Source: Pseudomonas putida
GTDB taxonomy: Bacteria > Pseudomonadota > Gammaproteobacteria > Pseudomonadales > Pseudomonadaceae
DNA: 64,000 nucleotides
Reading direction: 5' to 3'
Assembly (NCBI RefSeq): GCF_016406145.1
Contig: NZ_CP066306.1
Coordinates: 3,038,001-3,102,000 of the forward strand
Position 1 is the stretch's first letter; each line of letters begins with the position of its first letter. A program made the translations under genes and the position numbers. The notes below the pieces were generated by a model. It searched no databases and was not told the DNA's origin. It saw only the letters and a list, made by a program, of their open reading frames with translations. Of this stretch, positions 15,819 to 24,586 are shown piece by piece.

Positions 15819-17306
15819 ATGAAACCCTCGATGGCAATCAAGCCTCTGGTTTTCGCAATTGCTGCGGTCATGGCTGTTGCTGCACAAGCGGATCAGAACG
15901 ACAGGCGTGGCAACGGCCACAACCACAACTACACACCACCGGCAAAAGCCGTGTACACCAGTGCCACTGCTGAAGCGACCGACATGCAGAGAAGCACTAA
16001 CAACAGCATCCGCAACGAAGGCACCATCAACGAAGCCGAGATGAGCAGCTCCGGTACTGGCGCAAGTGGCAACGTGGGCGTCAACGTGGCAGCCGGTAAC
16101 GGCAACCAACAGGACAACGCCGCAGCAATCGCCAACACGTCATCTGACAATGCCGACATCGACAACAGCTTCGTCTTCGGCACTGCCACCGCAACCGCCG
16201 ATGTTGTCCAGCGCAGCAACAATAACACCGTCAACAACTGGTCGACCCAAAGCTCCGCGGTCATGAGCGGCTCGGCTGATGGCAGCAGCGGCAACATTGG
16301 TATCAACGTGGCTGGCGGCGACCTGAACCAGCAGAAAAATACCATGGCTATTGCCAACAACAGCGCCGCTATCGGTAACTCGACCGCCAAAGCTTCAGCC
16401 GATCAGAGTGGCCCTGGCCTGGTAGTCAACAACCGCGCCGACCGCACCTATACCGTGGACACATTGACCTTCACCACCAGCAAGAGCGGTTCGTCCTCGC
16501 GTAGTGGCTCGTTCGATGCAAGCGTCGACAAGAGCTCCAGCTCGAGCTTCAGTGTGGCTGGCTCCAACAGCAGCAGCGCCAGCGGTTCGAAGAGCAGCAG
16601 CTCCAGCGGCTCGAGCAGCATGAGCGCCAGCGGCTCCAACAGCAGCAGCGCCAGTGGCACCAACAGTATGGCCGCCAGCGGCTCCAGCGGTTGGGATGCC
16701 AGCGGTTCGGCCAGCCGGGACCACAGCTCTTCGTCTAGTGCTTCGCTCAATGCATCGCTCGATGCAAGCGCTAACGGCAGCTCCTCCTCGTCCGAAACGT
16801 TTGGTCGCTTCGAGCGCTCTCGCAGCGCGGAGTTCGACGCCTCACTCAATGCCTCGCTTGATGCATCGGTCGATACCTCGCATGAGTCGGCCAGCAACTC
16901 GTCGTTCGACAAGTCCTACAACTCGTCCTTCGACAAGGCGTATGACTCTTCGTATGACCGTACCCGTGACTCGTCCTATGACAAGTCTCGCGATACCGCC
17001 TACGAGAAGGCACACGACTCGGCATGGGAAAAAGCAAGCGCTTCAGCCTACGAGAAAGCTGGCGAAAAAGCGTCGGAATCTTCGGACAGCATCTCGAAGA
17101 GCTTCAGCGAGTCTAGCGAGTTTGCACTGAGCAACACCGTGTCGTTCCAAGTGCTGACCCCGACCGGCTGGGCCAACCCTGTGACCAACACCGCGACCCT
17201 GAGTGGTTCGGTCAATGGTGGCAGCGGCAACCTGGGCGTCAACGTGGCAGCAGGTGTGGGCAACCAGCAAAGCAACTCGCTGGCCATCTCCAACACCTCG
17301 ATGTAA
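15819..17306 (+). CDS. fapC: Major functional amyloid subunit FapC
   Basis: This 495-residue secreted protein has a signal peptide to about residue 24 (AVAAQA). Three amyloid repeats are visible, each ending in GN(V/I/L)G(V/I)NVA-G-x(2)-NQQ: R1 about 47-107, R2 about 120-182, R3 about 437-494. The R1-R2 linker is about 12 residues; the R2-R3 linker spans some 250 residues, first Ser-rich octapeptides (about 248-305), then acidic-basic octapeptides such as NSSFDKAY and DSSYDKSR (about 364-424). No cysteine occurs anywhere. The ATG at 15819 follows AGACGGAG. FapC is the main fibril subunit of biofilm amyloid. A strong hairpin follows the gene. Confidence 0.93.
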   Translation: MKPSMAIKPLVFAIAAVMAVAAQADQNDRRGNGHNHNYTPPAKAVYTSATAEATDMQRSTNNSIRNEGTINEAEMSSSGTGASGNVGVNVAAGNGNQQDNAAAIANTSSDNADIDNSFVFGTATATADVVQRSNNNTVNNWSTQSSAVMSGSADGSSGNIGINVAGGDLNQQKNTMAIANNSAAIGNSTAKASADQSGPGLVVNNRADRTYTVDTLTFTTSKSGSSSRSGSFDASVDKSSSSSFSVAGSNSSSASGSKSSSSSGSSSMSASGSNSSSASGTNSMAASGSSGWDASGSASRDHSSSSSASLNASLDASANGSSSSSETFGRFERSRSAEFDASLNASLDASVDTSHESASNSSFDKSYNSSFDKAYDSSYDRTRDSSYDKSRDTAYEKAHDSAWEKASASAYEKAGEKASESSDSISKSFSESSEFALSNTVSFQVLTPTGWANPVTNTATLSGSVNGGSGNLGVNVAAGVGNQQSNSLAISNTSM

Positions 17307-17319
17307 CAACTGCGGCCTG

Positions 17320-17346
17320 GAGGCCCCCTTCGGGGGGCCTCTTTCT
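17320..17346 (+). terminator. Terminator-like hairpin between fapC and fapD
   Basis: GAGGCCCCC and GGGGGGCCTC form a strong stem around TTC, followed by TTTCT. It lies 13 bases after the fapC stop codon and 28 before the fapD start, inside the operon. It would reduce read-through into fapDEF or stabilise the fapABC 3' end, in keeping with the need for excess FapC. Confidence 0.8.
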
Positions 17347-17373
17347 AACAAGAGAAAACAGGGGGCGTCGAAC

Positions 17374-18054
17374 ATGCGCATGATCGCCTTGGCAGTGTTG
17401 CTGGGCATGGCCGGTGTCAGCGAAGCAGCCCAGATGCCATTGTCCGTGCTACCGGGTGGCGCGGTGATCTACAAACCCATCCAGAGCATCCGCGAACGCA
17501 AGTTCGCTGACCTGGTACAGCAGAAAACCGACTTCAGTTGCGGTGCGGCCTCACTGGCAACCATCCTGCGTCAGGCCTATTGGCTGGACGTCGACGAACA
17601 GCACGTAATAGAAGGCATGCTGGCACACGCTGACCAGGACCTGGTCCGCACCCAAGGCTTCTCGATGCTCGACATGAAGCGCTACGTGGAAAGCCTGGGC
17701 ATGCGCGCTCGCGGCTATCGGGTAGCCCCGGACACCTTGCACAGTATCCGCATACCGGTGGTCGTGCTAATGGACATCCGCGGCTACAAGCACTTCGTAG
17801 TAATGCAGAAAGTCGACAAGGGCTGGGTATACATCGGCGACCCGGTATTAGGACACAAGCGCTTCAAGATCGATGACTTCGTCAAAGGCTGGAACGGCAT
17901 CATATTCGCCGTCATCGGCCAAGGGTACGACAAGAGCAATATCCTGCTTGATCCGCCGCTGCCGCTGAGCGCCAAGAACCGTGTCAGCAACTTCACCCCG
18001 GTGCAGGACGCCGAGCTGATGGACTTCGGATTCATCCAAAGCGACTTCTTCTAA
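17374..18054 (+). CDS. fapD: Fap system C39-type peptidase FapD
   Basis: This 226-residue protein has an N-terminal signal-like segment (MRMIALAVLLGMAGVSEAA) and a peptidase C39 fold. The catalytic Cys is Cys56 in KTDFSCGAASLATIL; the His lies in GYKHFVVMQKV and the Asp in YIGDPVLGHKRF. FapD is the periplasmic protease needed for export of the amyloid subunits. The ATG at 17374 has AGGGGGC upstream; upstream in-frame codons lie in fapC and the hairpin and are rejected. Confidence 0.92.
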   Translation: MRMIALAVLLGMAGVSEAAQMPLSVLPGGAVIYKPIQSIRERKFADLVQQKTDFSCGAASLATILRQAYWLDVDEQHVIEGMLAHADQDLVRTQGFSMLDMKRYVESLGMRARGYRVAPDTLHSIRIPVVVLMDIRGYKHFVVMQKVDKGWVYIGDPVLGHKRFKIDDFVKGWNGIIFAVIGQGYDKSNILLDPPLPLSAKNRVSNFTPVQDAELMDFGFIQSDFF

Positions 18055-18086
18055 CGACAATGGGCAAGAAGCTCCGGGAGCATCCC

Positions 18087-18830
18087 ATGAAGACTTCAAT
18101 CTGGCTGGCCGCCATTTGCCTGGCCGCCAGCCTTCCGACCCAGGCAGAAACGTTCAAACCGATTGAGTTGAAAGATCAGGAACTGGCCAACCTGCGCGGG
18201 CGCTACGTAATGCCTGGGCGCATCGTCAGCTTTGGCATCGTCATGACCAGCACCTGGCAGAACGCCAACGGTGAAGTGATCGGTGCAACCTCCAGCATGC
18301 AGATCCAGCAGTCGACCATCAAACCGCAGTTCTATGTATCGATGATCAATGAAAAAGGTACAGGCAGGCCGCAATCGAGCAGCGCCGGCACCGGTACCGT
18401 CACCGGCGGCGGTGGCCTGAACAGCACTGAAGGCGTAACCCAGGTCGTGCGTGCTGCCGGCGATTACAACACCGCCCATAACAATGTCGACATCAATGTC
18501 ACCAAGGCCAACCAAGCGCCCGCGAGCCAACCCCAGGGCCAGGCCCTGGCCGCTGGCTCTACGCTGGTCGGCGCCAATGGCGCAGGCTCGCTGAGCGTTA
18601 CCTCCAGTGGCCGCGGCGTGCAGCTGAGCATCATCGCCAGCAACAACCAGGGCAACACCGTGCAGCGCTTGGGCCAGGGCGGCCTCATGCAGAACACTAC
18701 CCTGCTCGGCGCCAGCAACCGCGTCAGCAACCTGACGTCGCTCAATGTGGTGCTGCGTGACGCGCCCACAGCCGGATCGATGGCCCCAAACCTTGATCAG
18801 CTCAAAGGCCTTCGCAATCTTGGATACTGA
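18087..18830 (+). CDS. fapE: Fap amyloid system protein FapE
   Basis: This 247-residue secreted protein has a signal peptide (MKTSIWLAAICLAASLPTQA). The start of the mature chain, ELKDQELANLRGRYVMPGRI, and the segment FGIVMTSTWQNANGE are the recognisable FapE blocks; the rest is Gly/Ser/Asn-rich. FapE is found in small amounts in fibrils and is thought to help FapC export or attachment. The ATG at 18087 follows GGGAG at good spacing, 32 bases after fapD. Confidence 0.9.
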   Translation: MKTSIWLAAICLAASLPTQAETFKPIELKDQELANLRGRYVMPGRIVSFGIVMTSTWQNANGEVIGATSSMQIQQSTIKPQFYVSMINEKGTGRPQSSSAGTGTVTGGGGLNSTEGVTQVVRAAGDYNTAHNNVDINVTKANQAPASQPQGQALAAGSTLVGANGAGSLSVTSSGRGVQLSIIASNNQGNTVQRLGQGGLMQNTTLLGASNRVSNLTSLNVVLRDAPTAGSMAPNLDQLKGLRNLGY

Positions 18831-18876
18831 TCTACGCTCAGTCTCATCGTATGTAGTCAGAAGGGACGGCTAACCC

Positions 18877-20157
18877 ATGCACCGTTTGTTGACGTTCAGA
18901 GTTATCGTTTGTTTGACAACCTTGGCCCCGGCCACTCTGCTACAGGCGGCAACCGACCCACAGGTCGAAACTCTCAAACAGGAACTGATGGCGCTCAAAG
19001 AGCGTTATGAAGCCCAACAGAACGCACTGATGGTACTGGAACAACGCCTGCGCCAGGTGGAGGAGGCGCCGAGAGCTCCAGCGCCAAAGCGCCTGACAAA
19101 GTCGCCCGCCGAGGGCGTCAAGGGTGGACAGACCGTGGCATCGGGCGCACCTGGGACCACCGGCAGTTCCTATGGCCAATCGCTGCAGGAAGATTCGGAG
19201 CCTGCGCAAAGTGTCTCCAACCTGTACGACGAAGCCAGTGGATTCTTCGGCGGCGGCAAGTTCAGTGTCGAAACCGGGCTGACCTACACCCACTACGACA
19301 CGCGCGCCCTGACCCTCAACGGTTTCCTCGCCCTCGATTCGATCTTCCTCGGCAACATCAACATCGACCGCATCAAGGCAGACAACTGGACGCTGGACCT
19401 GACGGCTCGCTACAACGTCGATCAGCGCTGGCAGTTCGACATCAACGTACCCATTGTCTACCGTGAATCGACCTACTCTTCCGGCGGCGCAGGTGGAGCG
19501 GCCGGTGTCAGCTCCGATGGTACCGTTACCCGCGACCCCGCCCTGGGTGATATCAACGTCGGCGTGGCCTACAAGTTCCTGGATGAGTCGGAGAACTGGC
19601 CCGACGCAGTCGCCACACTGCGCATCAAGGCGCCCACTGGCGACGACCCCTATGGCATCAAACTCATCCCGGTTGCCGGTAATGACAACCTCGCTGTCCC
19701 TGAGGACTTACCGACCGGCAACGGTGTCTGGGCGATCACGCCCGGTATCTCGCTGGTCAAGACCTTCGACCCGGCAGTGCTGTTCGCCAGCCTGTCCTAC
19801 ACCTACAACATGGAGGACTCGTTCAGCGACATCAGCCCCACGGTCAACACCAAGGTGCCTGGTGACGTGAAACTCGGGGACTCCTGGCAGATCGGCGGCG
19901 GCATTGCGTTCGCCTTGAACGAGAAAATGAGCATGTCGTTCTCAGTCACCGATCAGTTCTCGAGCAAGAGCAAGATCAAACCGGACGGTGGTGACTGGCA
20001 GTCAATCACCAACAGCGACTACAACGCGGCGAACTTCAACATCGGCATGACCTTCGCGGCCTCCAACAACCTGACCATCGTCCCGAACCTTGCCATCGGC
20101 CTGACCGACGATGCCCCGGACTTTTCCTTCAGCCTGAAGTTCCCTTACTACTTCTGA
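18877..20157 (+). CDS. fapF: Fap outer-membrane pore FapF
   Basis: This 426-residue protein has a signal peptide (to about residue 25, LLQA), a short coiled-coil (about 30-60, [18 protein letters not shown]) and a low-complexity plug-like linker. A beta-barrel follows (about 115-426) with alternating strands and a C-terminal aromatic, [11 protein letters not shown]. FapF forms trimeric 12-stranded barrels, gated by the N-terminal coiled coil, that export FapB, FapC and FapE. It is the last fap gene and is followed by a strong terminator. Confidence 0.93.
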   Translation: MHRLLTFRVIVCLTTLAPATLLQAATDPQVETLKQELMALKERYEAQQNALMVLEQRLRQVEEAPRAPAPKRLTKSPAEGVKGGQTVASGAPGTTGSSYGQSLQEDSEPAQSVSNLYDEASGFFGGGKFSVETGLTYTHYDTRALTLNGFLALDSIFLGNINIDRIKADNWTLDLTARYNVDQRWQFDINVPIVYRESTYSSGGAGGAAGVSSDGTVTRDPALGDINVGVAYKFLDESENWPDAVATLRIKAPTGDDPYGIKLIPVAGNDNLAVPEDLPTGNGVWAITPGISLVKTFDPAVLFASLSYTYNMEDSFSDISPTVNTKVPGDVKLGDSWQIGGGIAFALNEKMSMSFSVTDQFSSKSKIKPDGGDWQSITNSDYNAANFNIGMTFAASNNLTIVPNLAIGLTDDAPDFSFSLKFPYYF

Positions 20158-20168
20158 TGTCGGTGTAA

Positions 20169-20196
20169 CCGGGCTCCCGGCGGGCCCGGCTTTTTT
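20169..20196 (+). terminator. Terminator at the end of the fap operon
   Basis: CCGGGC (20169-20174) pairs with GCCCGG (20184-20189), followed by C and a run of six T. It lies 12 bases after the fapF stop codon. Confidence 0.88.
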
Positions 20197-20292
20197 GGTG
20201 ACCAACCTTGTAGTCAGCCGCTTTCATGACCCCGCCCTGCTATGATGGCGCACACATTTGTGACGTTTTAACGGCAATCAAGGAAAGTTTTC

Positions 20293-22488
20293 GTGAAAAA
20301 CCTGCACGGCCATACGCATACCCGGCTCGTAGCCCTTGCGACCCTGGTAATGGTGATACCCCTGGCTGCGCGTACCCTGCTGGGTTGGTCCAACCCGCTG
20401 GGCTATCTATCGGACCTTGCCTTGGGCAGCCTGCTGGTGCTGCTGTTGCACCGCAGGCCCTGGTGGCTGGCAACGCCCGTGCTGCTGGCGTGGGCTGCAT
20501 TATGGGTCGCCTCGGCAGAGTTGGTCAGTGCAGTGGGACGGTTGCCCACCAGTGCCGACCTGGGTTACCTGTTCGATACACAGTTCATGGAAAACTCCAC
20601 CGACGGCGGACTTGCCAACACCTGGTTGCCTTGGGTCCTGGGCGCTGGCCTGTTGGTTTGGGCGCGCTCTGCCTGGCGCAGCCGCACAACGCCTGACGCA
20701 CCACTGGGGCCCAAGGCGCTGGCCATACCGCTGACGCTGTTTGGTTTGCACTGGGGCGCTCAGCATCTGGCGCCGTCTGAAGCCGAACAGTGGCGCCAGT
20801 ACAACCTTCCCCACCAGCTCCTTTCCGTCGGCGTCGGTACGTTGCAGCACAAGGCACTGAGCTGGGCCGGGCAAACGCAACCGATCACGCCCCTGCCCAG
20901 TGCCGGCCTTACCCAGTCCGACCTGAACGGCCAGAAGTTGGCAAGCGGCCGTGCCCGCAACCTGCTGGTGATCACCCTCGAAGGCATCCCAGGCGCCTAT
21001 GTGCGGCCCAACCGTCAGGCCCTGCACAGCCGTTTTGACGAAAACCTGATGCCTAACCTCAGCCGCTGGGCGGAGCGTGGCATGAACACGCCAGACTACG
21101 TATTGCATACTCACCAGACGATTCGTGGCCTGTATGCGATGCTTTGCGGTGACTACGACAAGCTTGCCAACGGTACGCCAAAAGGTATGGAGCTGCTCAC
21201 CCAGCACCAGCGCAACCAGGCTTGCCTGCCAGCCCAGCTGCGCCAAGCCGGCTTCACCACGCATTACCTGCAAGGTGCTGGCCTGCGCTTCATGGCCAAG
21301 GACCGCATCATGCCGCACATCGGTTTCGACTCGGTGCACGGCCTGGAATGGTTCAGCAACGAGAATTACCTGCAATTCCCCTGGGGCAAGGATGACCGCG
21401 CGTTTTTCGAGGGTGCGCTGGACTACGTAGGCCAGCTCAGGCAACAAGACCGCCCCTGGATGCTTACCCTGCTCACCGTGGGTACCCACCAACCGTATTC
21501 GGCGCCCGCTCAATACCTGGAGCGGCATGACACAGCCAAGCAGGCTGCGGTGGCTTATCTGGATGACGCAATCGGTGCTTTCCTCGACAACCTCGAACGC
21601 CAAGGCGTGCTGGAAGACACTCTGGTGGTAGTCACCTCCGACGAGTCCCACGGTATCGACGGGGTGCGTCTTGCCTCCTCTTGGGGCTTCAACCTGACCT
21701 TGGCCCCGGAGCAGGCGCAGCTACCACATATCAAACATGGCACCTACGGCCATATCGATCTGGCAACGTCCTTGCTCGATTATTTCGCCTTGCCAATACC
21801 CGCCGCCTTGGGCGGCCGCTCGCTTTACCGCAATTACGATACTGGTCGCGAGATGATTTCCTACACCAACGCGATGTTGCGCTACCACGATGGCCAGGGC
21901 GTGTTCACTGAGTGCGACTTCCAGCAGCGTTGCCGCCGCTATGCCAGCGAGGGCTTCATTGCCGAAAAGGCCAAGTACCTCGGCGCTGGCGACAGCCGAC
22001 TCGGCGCTCAACTCGGCGCCCTCGCCGGCGTGCTCGACCAGTCCTTGCTGCAAACGCCGCTCAACCTGCGCTATCAGTTCGGCGGCCCCTCGCCCATCCA
22101 GCTGCAAGCGCGAATTCGCGATGACTGGGCCGATAACCTGATTGGCGCGCAGTACATGGAGATGCCTGGGGGTTCACGCACGCGGGTAAGGGTCAAGGTA
22201 CGCGCACTCGACCCACAGCATGCCGCCTACATTCAACTCAAGGCCAAGGAACGGGAGCAGGATGTGCCACTGGGGCTGCCCGCAGAAATTCGCGTGACGG
22301 CCGCTGAACCGCTGGAGATGGAGTTCGGCTTCGACAACCCGACGCAGCGCAAGGCGTTTTCATTCCACCTGCTGGGCTATGGCGCAGGGGAAGTCGAAGT
22401 CAGCGATTTCAGTGTGATCACGGCGCTGCCAGGGGAAGATGAGACGGTCGAAGATGGTTCGCAGGGGCATATCGCCCAGTCGAGCTGA
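20293..22488 (+). CDS. LTA-synthase-like membrane sulfatase family protein
   Basis: This 731-residue protein has three to four N-terminal membrane segments (residues 10-140) and a periplasmic alkaline-phosphatase-superfamily domain (about 225-530). Family motifs include LLVITLEGIPGAY (metal-binding Glu near 235), the nucleophile Thr276 in HTHQTIRGLY, LLTVGTHQPYSAP and VVTSDESHGID with metal ligands. Such enzymes move phosphoglycerol or similar groups on surface polymers. A C-terminal 200-residue extension looks like a beta-sandwich. It starts with GTG at 20293 behind AAGGAAAG. It sits between the fap operon and a sigma-54 activator; substrate unknown. Confidence 0.8.
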   Translation: MKNLHGHTHTRLVALATLVMVIPLAARTLLGWSNPLGYLSDLALGSLLVLLLHRRPWWLATPVLLAWAALWVASAELVSAVGRLPTSADLGYLFDTQFMENSTDGGLANTWLPWVLGAGLLVWARSAWRSRTTPDAPLGPKALAIPLTLFGLHWGAQHLAPSEAEQWRQYNLPHQLLSVGVGTLQHKALSWAGQTQPITPLPSAGLTQSDLNGQKLASGRARNLLVITLEGIPGAYVRPNRQALHSRFDENLMPNLSRWAERGMNTPDYVLHTHQTIRGLYAMLCGDYDKLANGTPKGMELLTQHQRNQACLPAQLRQAGFTTHYLQGAGLRFMAKDRIMPHIGFDSVHGLEWFSNENYLQFPWGKDDRAFFEGALDYVGQLRQQDRPWMLTLLTVGTHQPYSAPAQYLERHDTAKQAAVAYLDDAIGAFLDNLERQGVLEDTLVVVTSDESHGIDGVRLASSWGFNLTLAPEQAQLPHIKHGTYGHIDLATSLLDYFALPIPAALGGRSLYRNYDTGREMISYTNAMLRYHDGQGVFTECDFQQRCRRYASEGFIAEKAKYLGAGDSRLGAQLGALAGVLDQSLLQTPLNLRYQFGGPSPIQLQARIRDDWADNLIGAQYMEMPGGSRTRVRVKVRALDPQHAAYIQLKAKEREQDVPLGLPAEIRVTAAEPLEMEFGFDNPTQRKAFSFHLLGYGAGEVEVSDFSVITALPGEDETVEDGSQGHIAQSS

Positions 22489-22538
22489 TCGGCTCTCTGT
22501 CGCAGGCGGCTCCCAAGGTAGGCGCCGCTGCAAAAAGT

Positions 22539-23864
22539 TCAGCGGATCTGGTGCTTGTGCAATAGCCGATAAAACGTAGGGCGTGATATTCCGAGCACCT
22601 TTGCGGCAAAGCTCAGGTTGTTGCTGTGCCTGTTGAGCACATCACACAAAGCCTGACGTTCTGCCCGGTGCTTGTAGTCTTCCAGGGTACCCAACGGCAG
22701 ATCTTCCTGTTCCAGCACATGCAGGCCAAGGTCTTGGGCCTCGATCTGTCGCCCTTCTGCCAGCACCAGCCCCCGACGCACCCGGTTGGCCAGCTCCCGC
22801 ACATTGCCCGGCCAATTATGGCGGCCCATTGCAGCCAAAGCGTGATCACTGAATGTGCGCGGCCTGCGGCCTGTTTCCAGGCTATAGAAATGAGAAAAAT
22901 GGTTGGCCAGCATCGACAGGTCACCATGCCGGTCTCGCAGAGGCGCCGTCACCACCTGCAAGACATTTAGCCGGTAGTACAGGTCTTCGCGAAAGCGGCC
23001 TTGTTCGATGGCACGCTCCAGGTCCACGTGCGTCGCCGCCAGCACCCGCACATCGACCGGTATCGGCTGGCTTCCACCTACCCGTTCGATGTGCTTTTCC
23101 TGCAGAAACCGCAGCAGGTTAGCCTGTAACTCCAACGGCAGGTCACCAATTTCGTCGAGGAACAAGGTGCCGCCATGGGCCGCTTCGATGCGGCCGACCT
23201 TGCGCTGGTGGGCGCCAGTAAAAGCTCCTTTCTCATGCCCGAACAGCTCCGACTGGATCAGGTGCTCGGGTATCGCACCGCAATTGATTGCGATAAACGG
23301 CTTTTCGCAGCGTTGCGATTGCCGATGCAGAGTACGAGCGACCAGCTCCTTGCCTGTACCGCTTTCCCCGCGAATCAGCACGGGTGATTCGGTTGGGGCC
23401 AGCTTGCCCAGCAGTTTGCGCAATTCGAGAATCGGTCGACTGTCGCCGAGCAACTCGTCCTTGAGGCCATCGATCGGCACCGCCCCCTTGCCTCGCAAGC
23501 GAGCCATGCCAAACGCGCGTCCCAACGTCACCAGCACCCGAGAGACATCGAAGGGCAAGGTATGGAAATCGAAGAACCACTCACAAACGAAGTCACCCAC
23601 GTTCTGCATTCGCAGTTGTTCGGCGTTGAGTACCGCGATCCATTCAGTGTTGCTGCGCTTGATCATGTCCTTGACCGCATCGGGGTGTCGCAAATGCGAA
23701 TCCTGCAAGCGCAACAGGCCGATATCGCAACGGTGCTCCAGCGCCAGGTCAAGGCTGCAACTGTGGACATCCCAACCGGCATTCTCAAGGCCCGGCAGCA
23801 AGCGGTGGCAATCGTCGCAGGGGTCGACGATGAGCAAGCGACGAAGGGATGCGGTTTCGTGCAT
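22539..23864 (-). CDS. Sigma-54 activator with degenerate receiver, VpsR-like
   Basis: This 441-residue bacterial enhancer-binding protein has an N-terminal receiver-like domain (about 8-115). The phosphorylation site of this domain looks lost (CDIGLLRLQDSH), and it contains WFFDFHTLPFDVSRVLVTLG, a block I associate with VpsR-type domains. The AAA+ domain (about 135-375) has Walker A GESGTGKE, an intact GAFTGA loop and Walker B GGTLFLDEIG. The C-terminal Fis-type helix-turn-helix ends SFAAKVLGISRPTFYRLL. It should activate sigma-54 promoters without ordinary phosphorelay control, perhaps through c-di-GMP as in VpsR (inference). Its position downstream of fap makes it the prime candidate activator of fapA. 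Confidence 0.85.
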   Translation of the reverse strand: MHETASLRRLLIVDPCDDCHRLLPGLENAGWDVHSCSLDLALEHRCDIGLLRLQDSHLRHPDAVKDMIKRSNTEWIAVLNAEQLRMQNVGDFVCEWFFDFHTLPFDVSRVLVTLGRAFGMARLRGKGAVPIDGLKDELLGDSRPILELRKLLGKLAPTESPVLIRGESGTGKELVARTLHRQSQRCEKPFIAINCGAIPEHLIQSELFGHEKGAFTGAHQRKVGRIEAAHGGTLFLDEIGDLPLELQANLLRFLQEKHIERVGGSQPIPVDVRVLAATHVDLERAIEQGRFREDLYYRLNVLQVVTAPLRDRHGDLSMLANHFSHFYSLETGRRPRTFSDHALAAMGRHNWPGNVRELANRVRRGLVLAEGRQIEAQDLGLHVLEQEDLPLGTLEDYKHRAERQALCDVLNRHSNNLSFAAKVLGISRPTFYRLLHKHQIR

Positions 23865-24206
23865 GACCGTTCCTTGGCGCCAGATTATGGTTTTTTACGA
23901 GAAAACAGTAAGTTGCGGCGCCCATTTAACAGTAGCAACGAACTTGACGCTGCCCACTACCGTCTGTCCGCCCATTTCAGACGGTTCTCGGGCATTCGGG
24001 AATTTTTCATAATAAACGGCGTCACAGGCGGCGCAGGAAACAAAAACGTGTGCGTCGTAAAAAATTTTACTGCCACTGTGTGACTTCACCCCTAACTTGG
24101 AGCATCAGTACAAATAACCCCGCGCTGCGATTCGCCACAACCTGAAGCGATGGTGCAGTTACGCGGACTTGAATTTCGATGTTTGGGACCATAGAGAGAC
24201 CGAACC
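23865..24206. other. Intergenic region with a 7-bp dyad
   Basis: No gene is visible in these 342 bases. The one structured element is a dyad, CCGTCTG (23960-23966) and CAGACGG (23978-23984), 96 bases upstream of the sigma-54 activator start, which may be an operator. I found no copy of this dyad upstream of fapA. The right half is the leader of the small gene at 24207. Confidence 0.4.
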
Positions 24207-24473
24207 ATGAATGCCCCGCTCCGTGTCAACGAAGCACTGCTGATTGCCGACCACGCCTTCGAACCCTTCCAGTGCGTCGCCTGGGATGCACCCAATGGTA
24301 CTGGTGAGCTGAGCCTGGCAGTGATCGACCGGACCAGCACCCGTATCGGCAGCAAGCAAGTGTCTTCGCGTATTTATTCCGACCCGGCCCAGTGGGCCAG
24401 CCTGATCGAGGAAGTGCGCGCCGAACTGTGCCAGAAAGGTTATGCCCTGCAACCCTGGTCGATGCCGAAGTAA
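24207..24473 (+). CDS. Small conserved-looking protein of unknown function
   Basis: This is an 88-residue soluble protein beginning MNAPLRVNEALLIADHAFEP, with no signal peptide. The composition and the pattern FQCVAW...GELSLAVIDR followed by WASLIEEVRAELCQKGY suggest a compact alpha/beta fold like other small Pseudomonas DUF proteins; it has a faint resemblance to the DUF1652-like gene at 54712. A weak AGAGAG lies 12 bases before the ATG. It stands alone, and no function can be given. Confidence 0.6.
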   Translation: MNAPLRVNEALLIADHAFEPFQCVAWDAPNGTGELSLAVIDRTSTRIGSKQVSSRIYSDPAQWASLIEEVRAELCQKGYALQPWSMPK

Positions 24474-24586
24474 TATCAGAGTTTGCCTGCAAGTGCGTGT
24501 TCGGCACGCACTTGTGCAACTTTCCAGTGCCTCTCAGGCAACTTGCACAACTGCGACAAAGTGTCGCCCCGCCCTCGCGCAGTGCA

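Noticed and set aside
20500..21651. 383-codon frame antisense to the LTA-synthase-like gene
   Set aside because: Shadow frame; the plus-strand gene has clear family motifs here.
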